The notes under the pieces are model-generated. The model was not told the origin of the DNA and did no database searches. It saw only the letters and a list, made by a program, of their open reading frames with translations. Positions 47,120-57,133 of a DNA stretch of 58,614 nt are shown piece after piece. Origin of the DNA: Brachybacterium timonense (GTDB lineage: Bacteria > Actinomycetota > Actinomycetes > Actinomycetales > Dermabacteraceae); assembly GCF_900258505.1 (NCBI RefSeq), contig NZ_LT984895.1, positions 2,331,106 to 2,389,719 of the forward strand, read 5' to 3'. Made by a program: the position numbers and the translations under genes. Numbering within the stretch: the stretch's first letter is position 1; every line of letters starts with the position of its first letter.

Positions 47120-48754
47120 TCAGGGTCCCCAGGGGGAGTAGTCGACTTCGCCGGTGATGATCTGCTCGTTCAACGCGCTCAGACGGGCGACGAGCTCGTC
47201 CCCGTCCTGCGCGATGGTCACGGGCCAGCCGTACGCCGTTGCCACGGCCTCATCGAGTTCCCGATGACGGTCATGCAGATCCTCGAAGGCACCGTCGTCG
47301 TACAGGTTGTACAGGGCCGTCAGGCCGATGCCACGCTCACGGCTGAGAGCAGAGCGACGCTCATGGAGTTCACGCGAGGCTTCCGCGACCCGGTCACGGG
47401 CCCGGCTGCTCGGCGCCGTGGGGAACGGGAATGTCTGGAACGTGGACGTAGGCGTGTAGCGCAGATCGCTCTTCATCGTCGAGGACCACCACCATGCCCA
47501 GGCGTCGTGCGCCCTGGATGAGAGCACTCCCATCGTGAAGTCGTCATCGGCCGCGATCACGCCGACCGCGTTCGAGGGGCACGTCAGTCCAGTCTGCCAC
47601 GCGGTGAAGAATCGCTTGCCGGTGAGAGTGCAGACGATATAGCGGTCTAAGTCCGCAATTGCGGTACGCATGGCCGGGCGAGGACGCCATAGCTGCCACC
47701 ACAGTCTGGCGAGGTCGCCGCCAGCCTGTTCACGTTCGGGGCGCACCCGGAGCCGGACGATGTCCAGCAGCGCCGGCGACGACGCCGCATCCTCCAGCGG
47801 CATCGTGCCGAAGTCGATGATCCATCGGGTCGGCGCGCTGTCCACCGAGTTCGCGAGGTCGCGGCTGGTCAGATACGGACGCACCCGTCCGGCGTTGCGT
47901 GGGTCCTCCAGCAGCTTCTGCGCCTCGTCGGCTCCCAGGAGGAAACCGTCGCCCGTGGGCTGGCATCCGATGAAGGAGCGTCCCTTGTTCGCGGCAAGAC
48001 GCTTCGGCTGCCAGCCCGCTCGGCCCTCTCGCAGCTGAGTGGTGATGCCACTGACCGGTTCACCGTCGAGCGTGAACTCGGTCGGCGGGTCCTCCGGGGA
48101 CATCACCCAGTTGGTGATCGACACGTGCACCTGTGCATCACCGGGCCATTTCTGGCTGGACACGGCGTCCGTGATGACGCCACCCCGCTGCACCACATAG
48201 TCCAGCGAGCCTTGTCGATGCTTGTTCTCACGCAGAGTGTTCGTCGAGACCAGGCCGGCGCGTTGGCCGGGCTCCATCTGCTCTGCCGCGCGCCGGAACC
48301 AGTAGCCGGAGAGATCGATGACCCCTACTCGGAAAGTCTTCTTGAGCCATTCGACGTAGTCATCGCCCAGCTTGCGGCGGATCGTCCTGTCCCCGATGAA
48401 CGGAGGATTGCCGATGATCACATCCGTCGCCGGCCACGCGCTGCGCAGCGCATCGGCACGGCGGAGATTCGAGAGCTCCGCGAGCGGCAGCGGATCCTCG
48501 GCGGGGCCGTGCGTCTCGATCATCTGACGATGCCCCATCCACAGGGTGATCCGCGCGATCAGCACAGCGACCGGAAGGATGTCCATGCCGTGCAGTCCCG
48601 ACAGCGGGTAGTACGGCAGCGGGCCGGGTGGGACCGGGAGGCCCTTCTCCTCCGCGAGCGTGACCATGCGCCGCTTGAGCTCGGATTCCAGGTTACGCAT
48701 CTCCCGGTAGGCGACGTAGAGGAAATTCCCGCATCCGCACGCGGGGTCGCACAA
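47120..48754 (-). pseudogene. 5'-truncated MmeI-like DNA methyltransferase
   Basis: The 544-residue open frame opens directly at SAM motif I (CDPACGCGNFLYVAYREMR) and keeps motif IV (GNPPFIG), a target-recognition-like region (about 260-440) and a helical end. Full-length proteins of this class (MmeI/type IIG or YeeA-like) have some 300-400 more residues before motif I, including the nuclease or helical domains. Here the frame upstream has no normal start or homology, only a TTG. The gene is therefore almost certainly decayed. The break lies at about 48755, 320 bases from the IS256-type element. Confidence 0.82.
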
Positions 48755-49077
48755 CCGGTCACGATGGATACAAGACCCCAGTGCGGAGTGGCGCTATCGG
48801 ATAGCGTCATTACCGGCTATGAACTGGGAATTCCGGCTGCCGCGGACGTTTGGAGATTAGCCTGCTGTACCGCTGAGTATCTGGCACGTCACTACCCGGC
48901 TGGCGTCCGTAGAGGGGGTGAACCAGTCGGGATCTCGCGCGCAAGAATAGACGCGGGGTCTCGACAAATGATGCGGGTAACACCTCTACCTGTAGACGAT
49001 ACCGCTTGCTATTCGTTCTTGCAGGTGGGCCGACGACCATCTGCACTCCTAGTCAACTACAAAGCTTTTAGCAAGTT
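48755..49077. other. Unassigned lower-G+C stretch between methylase remnant and IS
   Basis: I see no recognisable gene. A plus-strand frame from ATG 48763 runs 113 codons to a stop inside the IS end (49103-49105). It uses AGA, TTA, ATA and CTA codons unlike its neighbours. A 78-codon minus frame (48810-49046) also exists. Neither matches a family I know. The stretch may be the scar of an older insertion. Confidence 0.5.
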
Positions 49078-50471
49078 GGGGGTCAAGTCCCTTGTAGTGG
49101 TGTAACGGCGTTTTCCTCTCGTTTGGGGTTTTAGCCTGCGAGTGCGGGCATGTCGGCATCGGTCGTGGTTGTGGGTGTGGTGATCAGGTTGAGGCGGCTC
49201 TTGGCGAGGACTTCCAGGCCGAGGTAGCGGCGGCCTTCTGCCCATTCATCGGTTTGCTCGGCCAGGACGGCGCCGACGAGCCGGACAATCGCTTCCCGGT
49301 TTGGGAAGATCCCAACCGCATCGGTGCGGCGCCGGATCTCGCGGTTCAGCCGTTCGGTGGGGTTGTTCGACCAGATCTGCTGCCAGACCTCGGTCGGGTA
49401 GCTGGTGAACGCGAGAATGTCAGCGCGGGCGGCATCGAGGTGGTCTGCGACGTCGGGGAGTTTCTCGGCGGTGTAGTCCAGTAGCCGGTCGGACTGGGCG
49501 TGAACAGCATCGGCGTCAGGCTGGTCATAGACGGAGTGGAGCATGGCCTTGACCGCCGGCCACAAGCTCTTGGGAGTGATGCTCATCAGGTTCGCGGCGT
49601 AGTGAGTGCGGCAACGCTGCCAGACGGCACCGGGCAGGTTCGCCGCGATCGCTTCCACGATGCCTTGGTGGGCGTCGGAGGTGACCAGCCGGACCCCGGA
49701 CAGTCCTCGGGCGACCGGATCGGCGAAAAACTCGTTCCAGGCCGGGCCGGTCTCGCTCGTGGCGACCCGCATCCCTAAGACTTCGCGATGCCCGTCGGCG
49801 TTGACCCCGGTCGCGAGCATGACGACCGCGTTGACCACACGACCTCCCTCGCGAACTTTCATCGTCAACGCGTCGGCGGTCACGAACGTGAACGGCCCAG
49901 CATCGCCTAGTGGGCGGTGTCGAAACTCGGCGACGTGCTCGTCCAACTCGGCGGCCATGCGAGAGACCTGGGACTTCGACAGCCGGTCGATTCCCAACGT
50001 CTTGACCAACTTGTCCATCCGACGAGTACTGACTCCAGCGAGATAGCAGTCGGCAACAACAGTGATCAATGCGGACTCGGCGCGCTTGCGACGCTCCAGC
50101 AGCCACTCAGGGAAATAGGTGCCCTGGCGTAGTTTCGGGACCGCGATGTCCAAGGTCTCAACACGGGTATCGAGAGGCCGGTGGCGGTAGCCGTTGCGCT
50201 GGGCCCGTCGGTCAGGATCTGGGCGGCCGTACTCGGCACCTGCAACCGCATCAGCATCCGCAGACAGCAACTCGTTGATCACAGTCTGCAACAGGTGACG
50301 CCTCGGCAAGCAGTTCGCCAAGCAGCCCGGCAGGGTCGACAATATGGGTAGCGGTCATCGTGTGGCCTTTCGCGAGTGAGTTGTAGCGGACGAAACTCGA
50401 GGATCACGCGGTGACCGCCCTGCTGTCCAGCACGACCACCCCGCTACACCACTATGAGGGACTCAACTCCC
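49078..50471 (-). mobile_element. IS256-family insertion sequence
   Basis: The element is 1394 bases and bounded by imperfect inverted repeats. The left end, GGGGGTCAAGTCCCTT followed by GTAGTGGTGTAACGG, pairs with the right end read inward, GGGAGTTGAGTCCCTC followed by ATAGTGGTGTAGCGG. It contains one transposase gene. The 8-base flanks (AGCAAGTT and TTGGTGAT) do not match, so no target duplication is left. This fits recombination or an adjacent deletion after insertion. Confidence 0.85.
49131..50358 (-). pseudogene. IS256-family transposase, N-terminal frameshift
   Basis: Mutator-type DDE transposase. The main frame (ending 49131) has the DDE aspartates in [10 protein letters not shown] and LVTSDAHQG and the glutamate in [14 protein letters not shown]. 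The normal start is ATG 50358, with [22 protein letters not shown]. It is then out of phase with the rest, which resumes [19 protein letters not shown]. The switch lies near 50298-50303 at GCGTCACCTG and looks like a deletion between short repeats. A TTG at 50342 could restart translation in the main frame (403 residues), so some activity cannot be excluded. Confidence 0.85.
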
Positions 50472-50631
50472 TTGGTGATTAGCAGCGCCCTCGCTCATCA
50501 GCGAGATGCTGTTCGCACATGATCCCACTAGCGCCATGTTCGCGACAGCACCACGTGTGCCAAACGTGTCGAGGTACTCCGATTCGAGCTGTGGGTTTAG
50601 GGCTTGGCGCCTGGCACCGGGACCGCGTCCG
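50472..50631. other. Gap between the IS and the iron operon 3' end
   Basis: This stretch of 160 bases has no gene that I can support. A short hairpin (CTCGCTCATCAGCGAG, about 50490-50505) might end the iron operon transcript, though it lies about 130 bases past its stop. Confidence 0.4.
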
Positions 50632-52374
50632 CTAACCTGAGGTGTGTCTCAGCTGCCAACGAGACGACGCATCGGCGGCAGCCACGAAATCGTGGAACCG
50701 TCCGGGCCGACTAGACAATTCCTTAGGCGTGCCGGTTTCGGCGACGATAGCACCGTCCGCTAAGGGTTCGAGGAAGACCACCTGATCGGCGCTATCTATG
50801 GTGGATAGTCTGTGCGCTACCACGATCACAGTGCGGCCCTCAGATAGTTGACTGATGACGTCGCTAATCGCCGATTCATTCTCGCCGTCCAGCGCCGAGG
50901 TAATCTCGTCGAGCAGCAGTATCGGAGCATCCTTGATGAATGCCCGAGCGATTGCCACTCGTTGGCGCTCACCTCCAGACAGGCTCTGCCCGGCAGGCCC
51001 CACTTCGGTATCCCAACCGTGAGGCAGCGCCTCAATCACCCGATCAAGTCTCGCCTTGCGAGCTGCCTCTTCCAACTCGGCGTCCGTCGCATTGGGGCGG
51101 GCAATCCGCAGATTCTCCCGGATCGTGGTGTCAAACAGGTAGGTGTCCTGGAACACCATCGAGGTCAGCTCCATGATCCGCGTGGTTGGAATCTCGCGCA
51201 CGTCCACCCCGCCGATGGTCACGCTACCGGCGTCGACATCCCAAAACCTTGCGGTGAGACGCAAGATCGTCGACTTCCCGGCCCCTGACGGCCCCACTAG
51301 TGCGGTGACTGCTCCCTGCGGGGCGGTGAGCGAGACATCGTCTAGGACAGGCCGGCCTGACTCGTAGGAAAACGACACTCCTCGGAATTCAATCGACGTC
51401 CCACGCGGTTCCCGTGCCTGCTCGGAATCAGGTTCGGCAAGTGGCGCGGCATCAAGGATTATTCCCATCTGGCGCAACGCCACTGCGGCGTTATCGACCT
51501 CAGATGCGTAGAGCGCGGCTTTTGTGAGCGGCAGCAGCATGCGCGCACTGACCGCCGCGATCACCAGATACGCAATCGGGTCCAGACGCGCTCCGGTCAC
51601 GAACGACAGCCCCAAGGCGAGCACCACCGCGAAAGTCACGTTAGCGATGAGGTTGAATCCTTGGGCAGGTCGGCCCTTGATCCGAAGCCCGGCCAACGTC
51701 GCCTCAGAGTCGGCTTGCAGAGTCTCTTGTACGGGGTCCCACGACGTCGCGGCACCCGTGGCTCGAAGCACCGGTTGTAGCCTGGCGAACTCAATCAACC
51801 GGCCGGCTGCGGCGGCCGAGGTACGGTCTTCCATGTCATTGGCTCTGGTTGTTGCCGCCGACATTTTCCGCCACGTGAGAATAAACGGCAAGATCGACAC
51901 TGCCATGACCACAGCTAACGGCCACTCAATGAATGCGGTGGCAACGAGTATCACCAACGGCACGATGAAGGCGTTGCACAGGTTCGGGATCACCATTGAT
52001 GCCAGATGCGACAGGGTGTTGATCTCCTTGGAGGTCGCATTAGCCACGTCCGCTTCGCGTTTGGCATTAAACCACCCAAGCGGCAGCTGCAAGACATGAT
52101 CTGCTACGCGATCAATTAAGGTATCGCATACTTCATAGACGCTGATCCGATAGGAGCGGTACATCGCGAAGGTGTCGACCGTCACCGTGATCGCGCCGAG
52201 GATGGCAACGACGACGAGCCAGGTGCCAAGGGTTTCAGAGCGGGAGAATAATGCCCGAAGGAAGGGGATCATCAACGCCAGTGTGATGCCTTGTAGGACA
52301 GCGGAGAAGGCGAACCAGCCCACCAACGTACGCAACTCGGCCCTGTTGACGACCCTGATCATTAGTTTCCACAT
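50632..52374 (-). CDS. ABC half-transporter (permease-ATPase), iron operon, gene 4
   Basis: A 580-residue fusion of a six-helix exporter-type membrane domain (about 15-310) and an ATPase. Walker A is GPSGAGKST, the signature is LSGGERQRVAIARA, and Walker B is ILLLDEITSALD. It resembles YbtQ or IrtB, exporter-fold proteins that import metal siderophores. It very likely pairs with the gene 3 product. ATG 52374 has AGGAG ten bases upstream. The gene is 14 bases after gene 3. Placement under a DtxR box supports an iron role. Confidence 0.85.
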   Translation of the reverse strand: MWKLMIRVVNRAELRTLVGWFAFSAVLQGITLALMIPFLRALFSRSETLGTWLVVVAILGAITVTVDTFAMYRSYRISVYEVCDTLIDRVADHVLQLPLGWFNAKREADVANATSKEINTLSHLASMVIPNLCNAFIVPLVILVATAFIEWPLAVVMAVSILPFILTWRKMSAATTRANDMEDRTSAAAAGRLIEFARLQPVLRATGAATSWDPVQETLQADSEATLAGLRIKGRPAQGFNLIANVTFAVVLALGLSFVTGARLDPIAYLVIAAVSARMLLPLTKAALYASEVDNAAVALRQMGIILDAAPLAEPDSEQAREPRGTSIEFRGVSFSYESGRPVLDDVSLTAPQGAVTALVGPSGAGKSTILRLTARFWDVDAGSVTIGGVDVREIPTTRIMELTSMVFQDTYLFDTTIRENLRIARPNATDAELEEAARKARLDRVIEALPHGWDTEVGPAGQSLSGGERQRVAIARAFIKDAPILLLDEITSALDGENESAISDVISQLSEGRTVIVVAHRLSTIDSADQVVFLEPLADGAIVAETGTPKELSSRPGRFHDFVAAADASSRWQLRHTSG

Positions 52375-52388
52375 GAGCGTGTCTCTCC

Positions 52389-54170
52389 TTAGGCCATGTA
52401 ATGGAGTTCTTGGGCCCGCCACATCTCGCTATAGGTCCCCGCTTGGTCGACCAAGTCCTCGTGCCTACCACGCTGAGTGATGTGGCCGTCCTCAATCACG
52501 AGGATCTGGTCGGCGTCTCGGATGGTGGCGAGTCGATGCGCGATGATGATCACCGTGCGCCCGGATGCCAAGGTGCTGAGCGCTTCGTGGATCGCACGCT
52601 CCGACTGGGGGTCTGCTTGCGCGGTGGCCTCGTCGAGAATCAAGATCGGCGCATCCTGCAAGTATGCTCGCGCCAGGGTGATGCGTTGCCGCTCACCGCC
52701 CGAGAGGAAGCCACCAACCTCGCCAAGCACGGTGTCATACCCCTCGGGCAGACGCATAATGCGATCGTGGATGCATGCCGCACGGGCTGCTGCCTCGACC
52801 TCGGCGCGCGTTGCCGACGGTTTCGACAGCGCGATATTGGTATGGACCGAATCGTTCGACAACGTTACGTCCTGTAGGACGATCGCGACGCGGGAAAGTA
52901 GCCACGAAAAACTCGCCTCGCGCACATCCACACCGCTGATGCGTACCACGCCATCATTGACGTCGTAAAAGCGCGCAATCAGCCGGGCCAGTGTGGACTT
53001 CCCTCCGCCCGACGGGCCCACCAGAGCCGTGACCGTTCCGGGCTCAGCCGTAAAGGAGACACCGTGCACAACGGGCACGTCAGGCTCGTAGGAGAAGGAA
53101 ACCTCACAGACCTCAACTTGGCCGGGGTTTGGGCCCTCTTCTTGGGTGCGGCTGCCTTCGGGCATGGGTTTCTCGGAAAGCAGCTCTGCCGTGGTGCGAG
53201 CCGCCAGCTGCGACTCATAGATATGCTGCATCAGACCGACTAGCACCGTGAACCCCTCCGGGATGCCGGGAGCGATCAGGAAGAATGGCAGCGTCGCCGA
53301 CAGCGTGCTCCAATCCTGCGCGACGAATAGCGCCGCCAGTAACGCGACCGTGACGAAGACCGTGGCTGGACGCAGTAGCGAACCGAGCAGACTAATCGCT
53401 CTGCCGGAGCGACGAACCCAGTCGAAGGAGATGGCAGAAAATTGCTGGCGGGCGGCGTTAAAGCGCGTTCGGGTCGCATCGGTGGCCTGGAAATTCTTGA
53501 TCTCCTTAATGCCCTCAAGCATTTCGACGGTGGCTGCGGCCAGTGCGGTCTGGGCATGTCCGAATCGCTCGGTGATATCGCTATAGCCGCGCATGGTCGT
53601 GCTGACGATGATCATGATCGCTACGGCCCACGTTCCAAAGAGCGCGAGCGCCAGTCGCCAATCGACCCACACGAGATACCCGAGGCCTACGACCATCGAG
53701 ACCACGGCGTTGGTGACATCACCGGGAACATGCGCAACGAGAGTATGGATGGCTGCGGTATCGTCACACACCATCTTGCGGATGGCCCCGTGCGGCACCT
53801 GCGAGACCCTACCCAAGGGCAAACTGCCCAGCGCTTGGACCACATTGCCGCGCAACCGATGTCGGAGCTTGGCTTCTGCCTCGTGGGTGACACCCAATCC
53901 AAACAGGTAGAGCAATTGGCCCACGAACAGCGAAAGCACCGCTATCACGGCCCAAACCCACGGCTTTCCGGTCCAGCCGGTGCGCACCTGCCCGTCAAGC
54001 CAGATCGCGGCCATGTTGTGTAAGGCGACGAACGGCACCAGCGTGACGATAGCGCCTAAGGCTGTGAGGACTGCGGAAAGGACCATCGCGCCCTTGGCCG
54101 GGCGGATTAGTGCGGCGACGGAAATACTCACATCGGGCTCCTGTCGAGTCGAGTCTTTCGAAACGTTCAT
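52389..54170 (-). CDS. ABC half-transporter (permease-ATPase), iron operon, gene 3
   Basis: A 593-residue partner of the gene 4 product. The membrane domain (about 25-330) is followed by an ATPase with Walker A GPSGGGKST at about 385-393, signature LSGGERQRITLARA and Walker B ILILDEATAQAD. The D-loop region lacks the usual SALD. The closest known types are YbtP and IrtA, though IrtA's siderophore-interacting reductase domain is absent. ATG 54170 overlaps the end of gene 2 (ATGA). The most likely role is import of a ferric siderophore. Confidence 0.85.
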   Translation of the reverse strand: MNVSKDSTRQEPDVSISVAALIRPAKGAMVLSAVLTALGAIVTLVPFVALHNMAAIWLDGQVRTGWTGKPWVWAVIAVLSLFVGQLLYLFGLGVTHEAEAKLRHRLRGNVVQALGSLPLGRVSQVPHGAIRKMVCDDTAAIHTLVAHVPGDVTNAVVSMVVGLGYLVWVDWRLALALFGTWAVAIMIIVSTTMRGYSDITERFGHAQTALAAATVEMLEGIKEIKNFQATDATRTRFNAARQQFSAISFDWVRRSGRAISLLGSLLRPATVFVTVALLAALFVAQDWSTLSATLPFFLIAPGIPEGFTVLVGLMQHIYESQLAARTTAELLSEKPMPEGSRTQEEGPNPGQVEVCEVSFSYEPDVPVVHGVSFTAEPGTVTALVGPSGGGKSTLARLIARFYDVNDGVVRISGVDVREASFSWLLSRVAIVLQDVTLSNDSVHTNIALSKPSATRAEVEAAARAACIHDRIMRLPEGYDTVLGEVGGFLSGGERQRITLARAYLQDAPILILDEATAQADPQSERAIHEALSTLASGRTVIIIAHRLATIRDADQILVIEDGHITQRGRHEDLVDQAGTYSEMWRAQELHYMA

Positions 54171-56494
54171 TGGCGCCACCACCACAGCAACGCAGTAACG
54201 GCCCAAAGGAGGCCCACCAGGCACCAATCTCGCACCTGCCACGGTGTGTGTTGGAGTTCCGTGCGCCGCGGATAGGCGCTAAAGCCACGTGAATCCATCG
54301 ACAGGGCAACCCGTTCGCCGTGCTGGACGGCGAGGATCGCCAGCGGCACGAGGGAACCCACCCATCGAATTGCGGGCGCTAACGGCCCCCATGATGCCCC
54401 AATACCCCGCAATGCCCGCGCTGTGCGCAACAGCTGGAAATCTTGCCGGAAACGAGTGACGAAGGCGACAGCCGCAGCTCCCGCCGCAGTGACCCGATGG
54501 GGAAGCTTGAACGTCGTCGTCAACGTGCGAAGCAGCGCTTCCGGATGAGTGCTGATGCCTGAAAGCAGCATGAGGGACAACAGTGCCCCGATACCGCTCG
54601 CTGCCGCAAGCTCGCCACCGTAATTGTAGATTGGGCTGACCTCTTCAATGGTGTAGTTGTAGCGGAACACCGGCAGTAGCACAGCTGCGATGACCCAGGG
54701 TGCTAGCAGTGACATGACCGTTCGAGCGCGACTCGCTCTCGCGGCTACCATGGCCAGGCTCGCTGCGATGAGCACTCCAACATTGACGGCCGGGTCCTTG
54801 CATACGAACACCATGACCATCGCCGGGATTAGCGCCAATAGCAACGTCACAGGATTGAACGATGAGAAGAGTCCACGGGGCACGGACGGCGAAGGCGGGT
54901 TCGCTGGTGCTGCGGATGCGGCGTTTTCACGAGTTTCGCTAACGGCAGCAGGTAGCGCGATGATGTGGCTGCAGCGTGATAGGGCAAGTTCTAGGTCGTG
55001 GGTGGCCATGATGACGGTTCTGCCCTCAGCGCGCAGTTCGTCGATGAAGGCCATGAGTTCGCAGGTATTCGCCCAGTCCTGGCCGTACGTGGGCTCGTCA
55101 AGGACAATCACATCGCGGCTCTCGGCGACCATCGTAGCCACCGATAGTCTACGAATCTGGCCGCCTGAGAGAGTCAACGGGTGTTGGTCTCGATACTGGG
55201 AGAGATCGAATTGCTCCACAATAGCCTCGGCTTTAGACGCGGAAACATCCCCCGTGGAGATTTCGCCAGCCACGGTGGAACAAACCATCTGATGTTCCGG
55301 GTTTTGAAACACGTAGCCGACCTGGTGCCGCCCTCGCCGCACAACCTCTCCGCAGACCGTAGCGCGTTGTGCCTTTGATGGTATGAGACCCGCCAGCGCC
55401 GCGAGCAGGGATGTTTTGCCTGCGCCATTCGGCCCTATAAGCGCGATAAACTCGCCACCCCGTAGCCGCATAGAGATAGCTGGGGAACGTCCGGGAACAC
55501 AGAAATCTGCCAGCTCTACCGTGGCGCTGCCTCCACCGTCGAGCGTGTCAATCGCATCGATGGTTTCCCATCCTGCTTCGGTGCGCCGCTGATATTGCAC
55601 CGAATCACCACAGATATCCGTGATGCGGGGAACTCGAATGCCCGCCTGCTCGCAGGTCAAGGCGTGGTGCGGGGATTCGTCGCGTAACGCACGGGGCAGC
55701 CACACTCCGCACGCCTCAAGTTCCGCGGTATGGCTGAGAAAAACCTCATGTGGAGTTCCCTGCGCGATCACCGCGCCCTGCGCGTTGAGCGCTATGACGT
55801 GATCGCACAGGGGTAGGACCGGGTCGAGGTCATGGTCGATCACCACGATGCCCACGCCATCGCTAACCAGCTGTTGGATGACGCTGTAAAACTCGTCCGT
55901 GCCTTGCGTGTCAATAGTCGATGTTGGCTCATCGAGGACTAGTAAGCGGGGCTGCATAGCCAGTGCTACCGCGATCGCTAGGCGCTGGCGTTGGCCGCCC
56001 GATAATCTCCATGGGCTCTCCCACAGCTTGGTCTCCAGACCAACCGCAGCCAATGCCTCGCGTACCCGTCGATCAATCTCAGGAACAGGCAGGCAGAGGT
56101 TCTGCAGCGCAAACGCGACATCGTCATACACCGTACGGGTAATGACTGCGGCATCCGGATTTTGTCCCACGTAGGCGACATTGGTAGCGATCAACTGGAC
56201 CGTGGCGTCGGCGATTTCGGCGCCGGCAATTTGAACGCTGCCGGAGTATTCGGACGGCAGACAGTGGGGCACAAGGCCGCACACGGCTCGGACGAAGGTA
56301 GTTTTACCGCATCCAGAGGGCCCAATGACGGCCGTTACCTGACCGCTCAGGTGGACCAGGCTTGGACGTTGCAGCACCCACCGGTCCTGACCCAAGTAGT
56401 GAACGGAAAGATCCTCAACCGCCAGGAGCGCCCGCGCGGACTCGCTCACAGACCGTTGCTCGCTGCTCAAAGTGGAGGCCAGCGTTTCACTCAC
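54167..56494 (-). CDS. ECF transporter ATPase-ATPase-T fusion
   Basis: A 775-residue single chain with three units. The first ATPase has Walker A GPSGCGKT at 58-65, and LSGGQRQRL and LLVLDEPTS. The second (from about 330) has Walker A GPNGAGKTS, signature LSGGQIRRL and VIVLDEPTYGQD. The T component (about 545-775) has several helices and ARALRGIGASWG-like and SMDSRGF coupling motifs. ECF ATPases are usually separate or fused as a pair, so the A-A-T fusion is notable. The start is GTG 56494, inside the S-component gene (8-base overlap). It energises the S component next to it. Confidence 0.88.
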   Translation of the reverse strand: MSETLASTLSSEQRSVSESARALLAVEDLSVHYLGQDRWVLQRPSLVHLSGQVTAVIGPSGCGKTTFVRAVCGLVPHCLPSEYSGSVQIAGAEIADATVQLIATNVAYVGQNPDAAVITRTVYDDVAFALQNLCLPVPEIDRRVREALAAVGLETKLWESPWRLSGGQRQRLAIAVALAMQPRLLVLDEPTSTIDTQGTDEFYSVIQQLVSDGVGIVVIDHDLDPVLPLCDHVIALNAQGAVIAQGTPHEVFLSHTAELEACGVWLPRALRDESPHHALTCEQAGIRVPRITDICGDSVQYQRRTEAGWETIDAIDTLDGGGSATVELADFCVPGRSPAISMRLRGGEFIALIGPNGAGKTSLLAALAGLIPSKAQRATVCGEVVRRGRHQVGYVFQNPEHQMVCSTVAGEISTGDVSASKAEAIVEQFDLSQYRDQHPLTLSGGQIRRLSVATMVAESRDVIVLDEPTYGQDWANTCELMAFIDELRAEGRTVIMATHDLELALSRCSHIIALPAAVSETRENAASAAPANPPSPSVPRGLFSSFNPVTLLLALIPAMVMVFVCKDPAVNVGVLIAASLAMVAARASRARTVMSLLAPWVIAAVLLPVFRYNYTIEEVSPIYNYGGELAAASGIGALLSLMLLSGISTHPEALLRTLTTTFKLPHRVTAAGAAAVAFVTRFRQDFQLLRTARALRGIGASWGPLAPAIRWVGSLVPLAILAVQHGERVALSMDSRGFSAYPRRTELQHTPWQVRDWCLVGLLWAVTALLWWWRQ

Positions 56495-57080
56495 GATGGT
56501 CTACGCCTACGCCTGCATTGTTGAGCAAACGGGTTAGTCCGACAACGGCCAAACCGCCAATGACGGACGACGTGACTCCCACCAGCACGATCAGTCCCGA
56601 TACCGAGATTCCCACCGCGTGCTTGAGCAGCGTGAGGTACAACAGGCTGTTAAATGCCCCGAAGAATGCGGCGGAGATCAGATACGCCCACCACGTCCAC
56701 TTCCGGTACAGCATCAACGCCATGGGAAACTCAACCAGGAGCCCGCCAATGACGTTACCGACAATCGCGGCAGGCCCAGTGGGAGTAGTAAATACGCTCA
56801 CAACTCCGATGATCAGCGCGGCCAGCAGCGAAGCGCCCGGCCTTCGCACAACGGCCAGAGGAAGGAGGTAGGGAATGACCCAAAGTCCGAGAAGGGACAC
56901 CCCGAGCCAGACTGCGCTCTGCGAAGCCGCACCCGCCGGCGCGATGTAGTTCAGTGGGATGAGGATGATGAGGCCGACCACCGACAGGGAGGCCACCATC
57001 ATGAGATTTCGGGTACCTAGAATTGAGTCGGTTAATCCTCCGCGAGCTGAGCGTCGAACTGTACCGGATCGGTCTGTCAC
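56487..57080 (-). CDS. ECF transporter S component (MptD-like)
   Basis: A 197-residue membrane protein with about six helices after a basic N-terminus (residues 1-25). The TPTGPAAIVGNVIGGLLVEFPMAL segment suits the ECF S fold and recalls the MptD/TIGR02185 group. It binds the substrate for the A-A-T module encoded downstream. The ligand is unknown: iron-linked control makes a siderophore, heme or metal chelate more likely than a vitamin. The start is GTG 57080, with AAGGGGG six bases upstream. It is the first gene of the four-gene operon. Confidence 0.8.
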   Translation of the reverse strand: MTDRSGTVRRSARGGLTDSILGTRNLMMVASLSVVGLIILIPLNYIAPAGAASQSAVWLGVSLLGLWVIPYLLPLAVVRRPGASLLAALIIGVVSVFTTPTGPAAIVGNVIGGLLVEFPMALMLYRKWTWWAYLISAAFFGAFNSLLYLTLLKHAVGISVSGLIVLVGVTSSVIGGLAVVGLTRLLNNAGVGVDHRE

Positions 57081-57097
57081 AGCAAACCCCCTTTCGC

Positions 57098-57133
57098 TTA
57101 GGTTAGCCTAACCTAACTCTCGACTGGGGTCAA
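57098..57133 (-). promoter_or_regulatory. Iron-regulated promoter with DtxR/IdeR box
   Basis: The 19-base perfect palindrome TTAGGTTAGCCTAACCTAA (57098-57116) equals the DtxR/IdeR consensus. On the minus strand the promoter is TTGACC (57133-57128), a 17-base spacer and TAGGCT (57110-57105), and the box covers the -10. With iron, the repressor would block the start. Without it, the ECF-ABC operon is made. The -35 lies in a sequence resembling the IS256 end. Confidence 0.93.

Noticed and set aside
48125..49105. 326-codon plus frame across the methylase remnant
   Set aside because: Its first two-thirds is antisense to the methylase. Only the part after 48763 is kept as a weak possibility.
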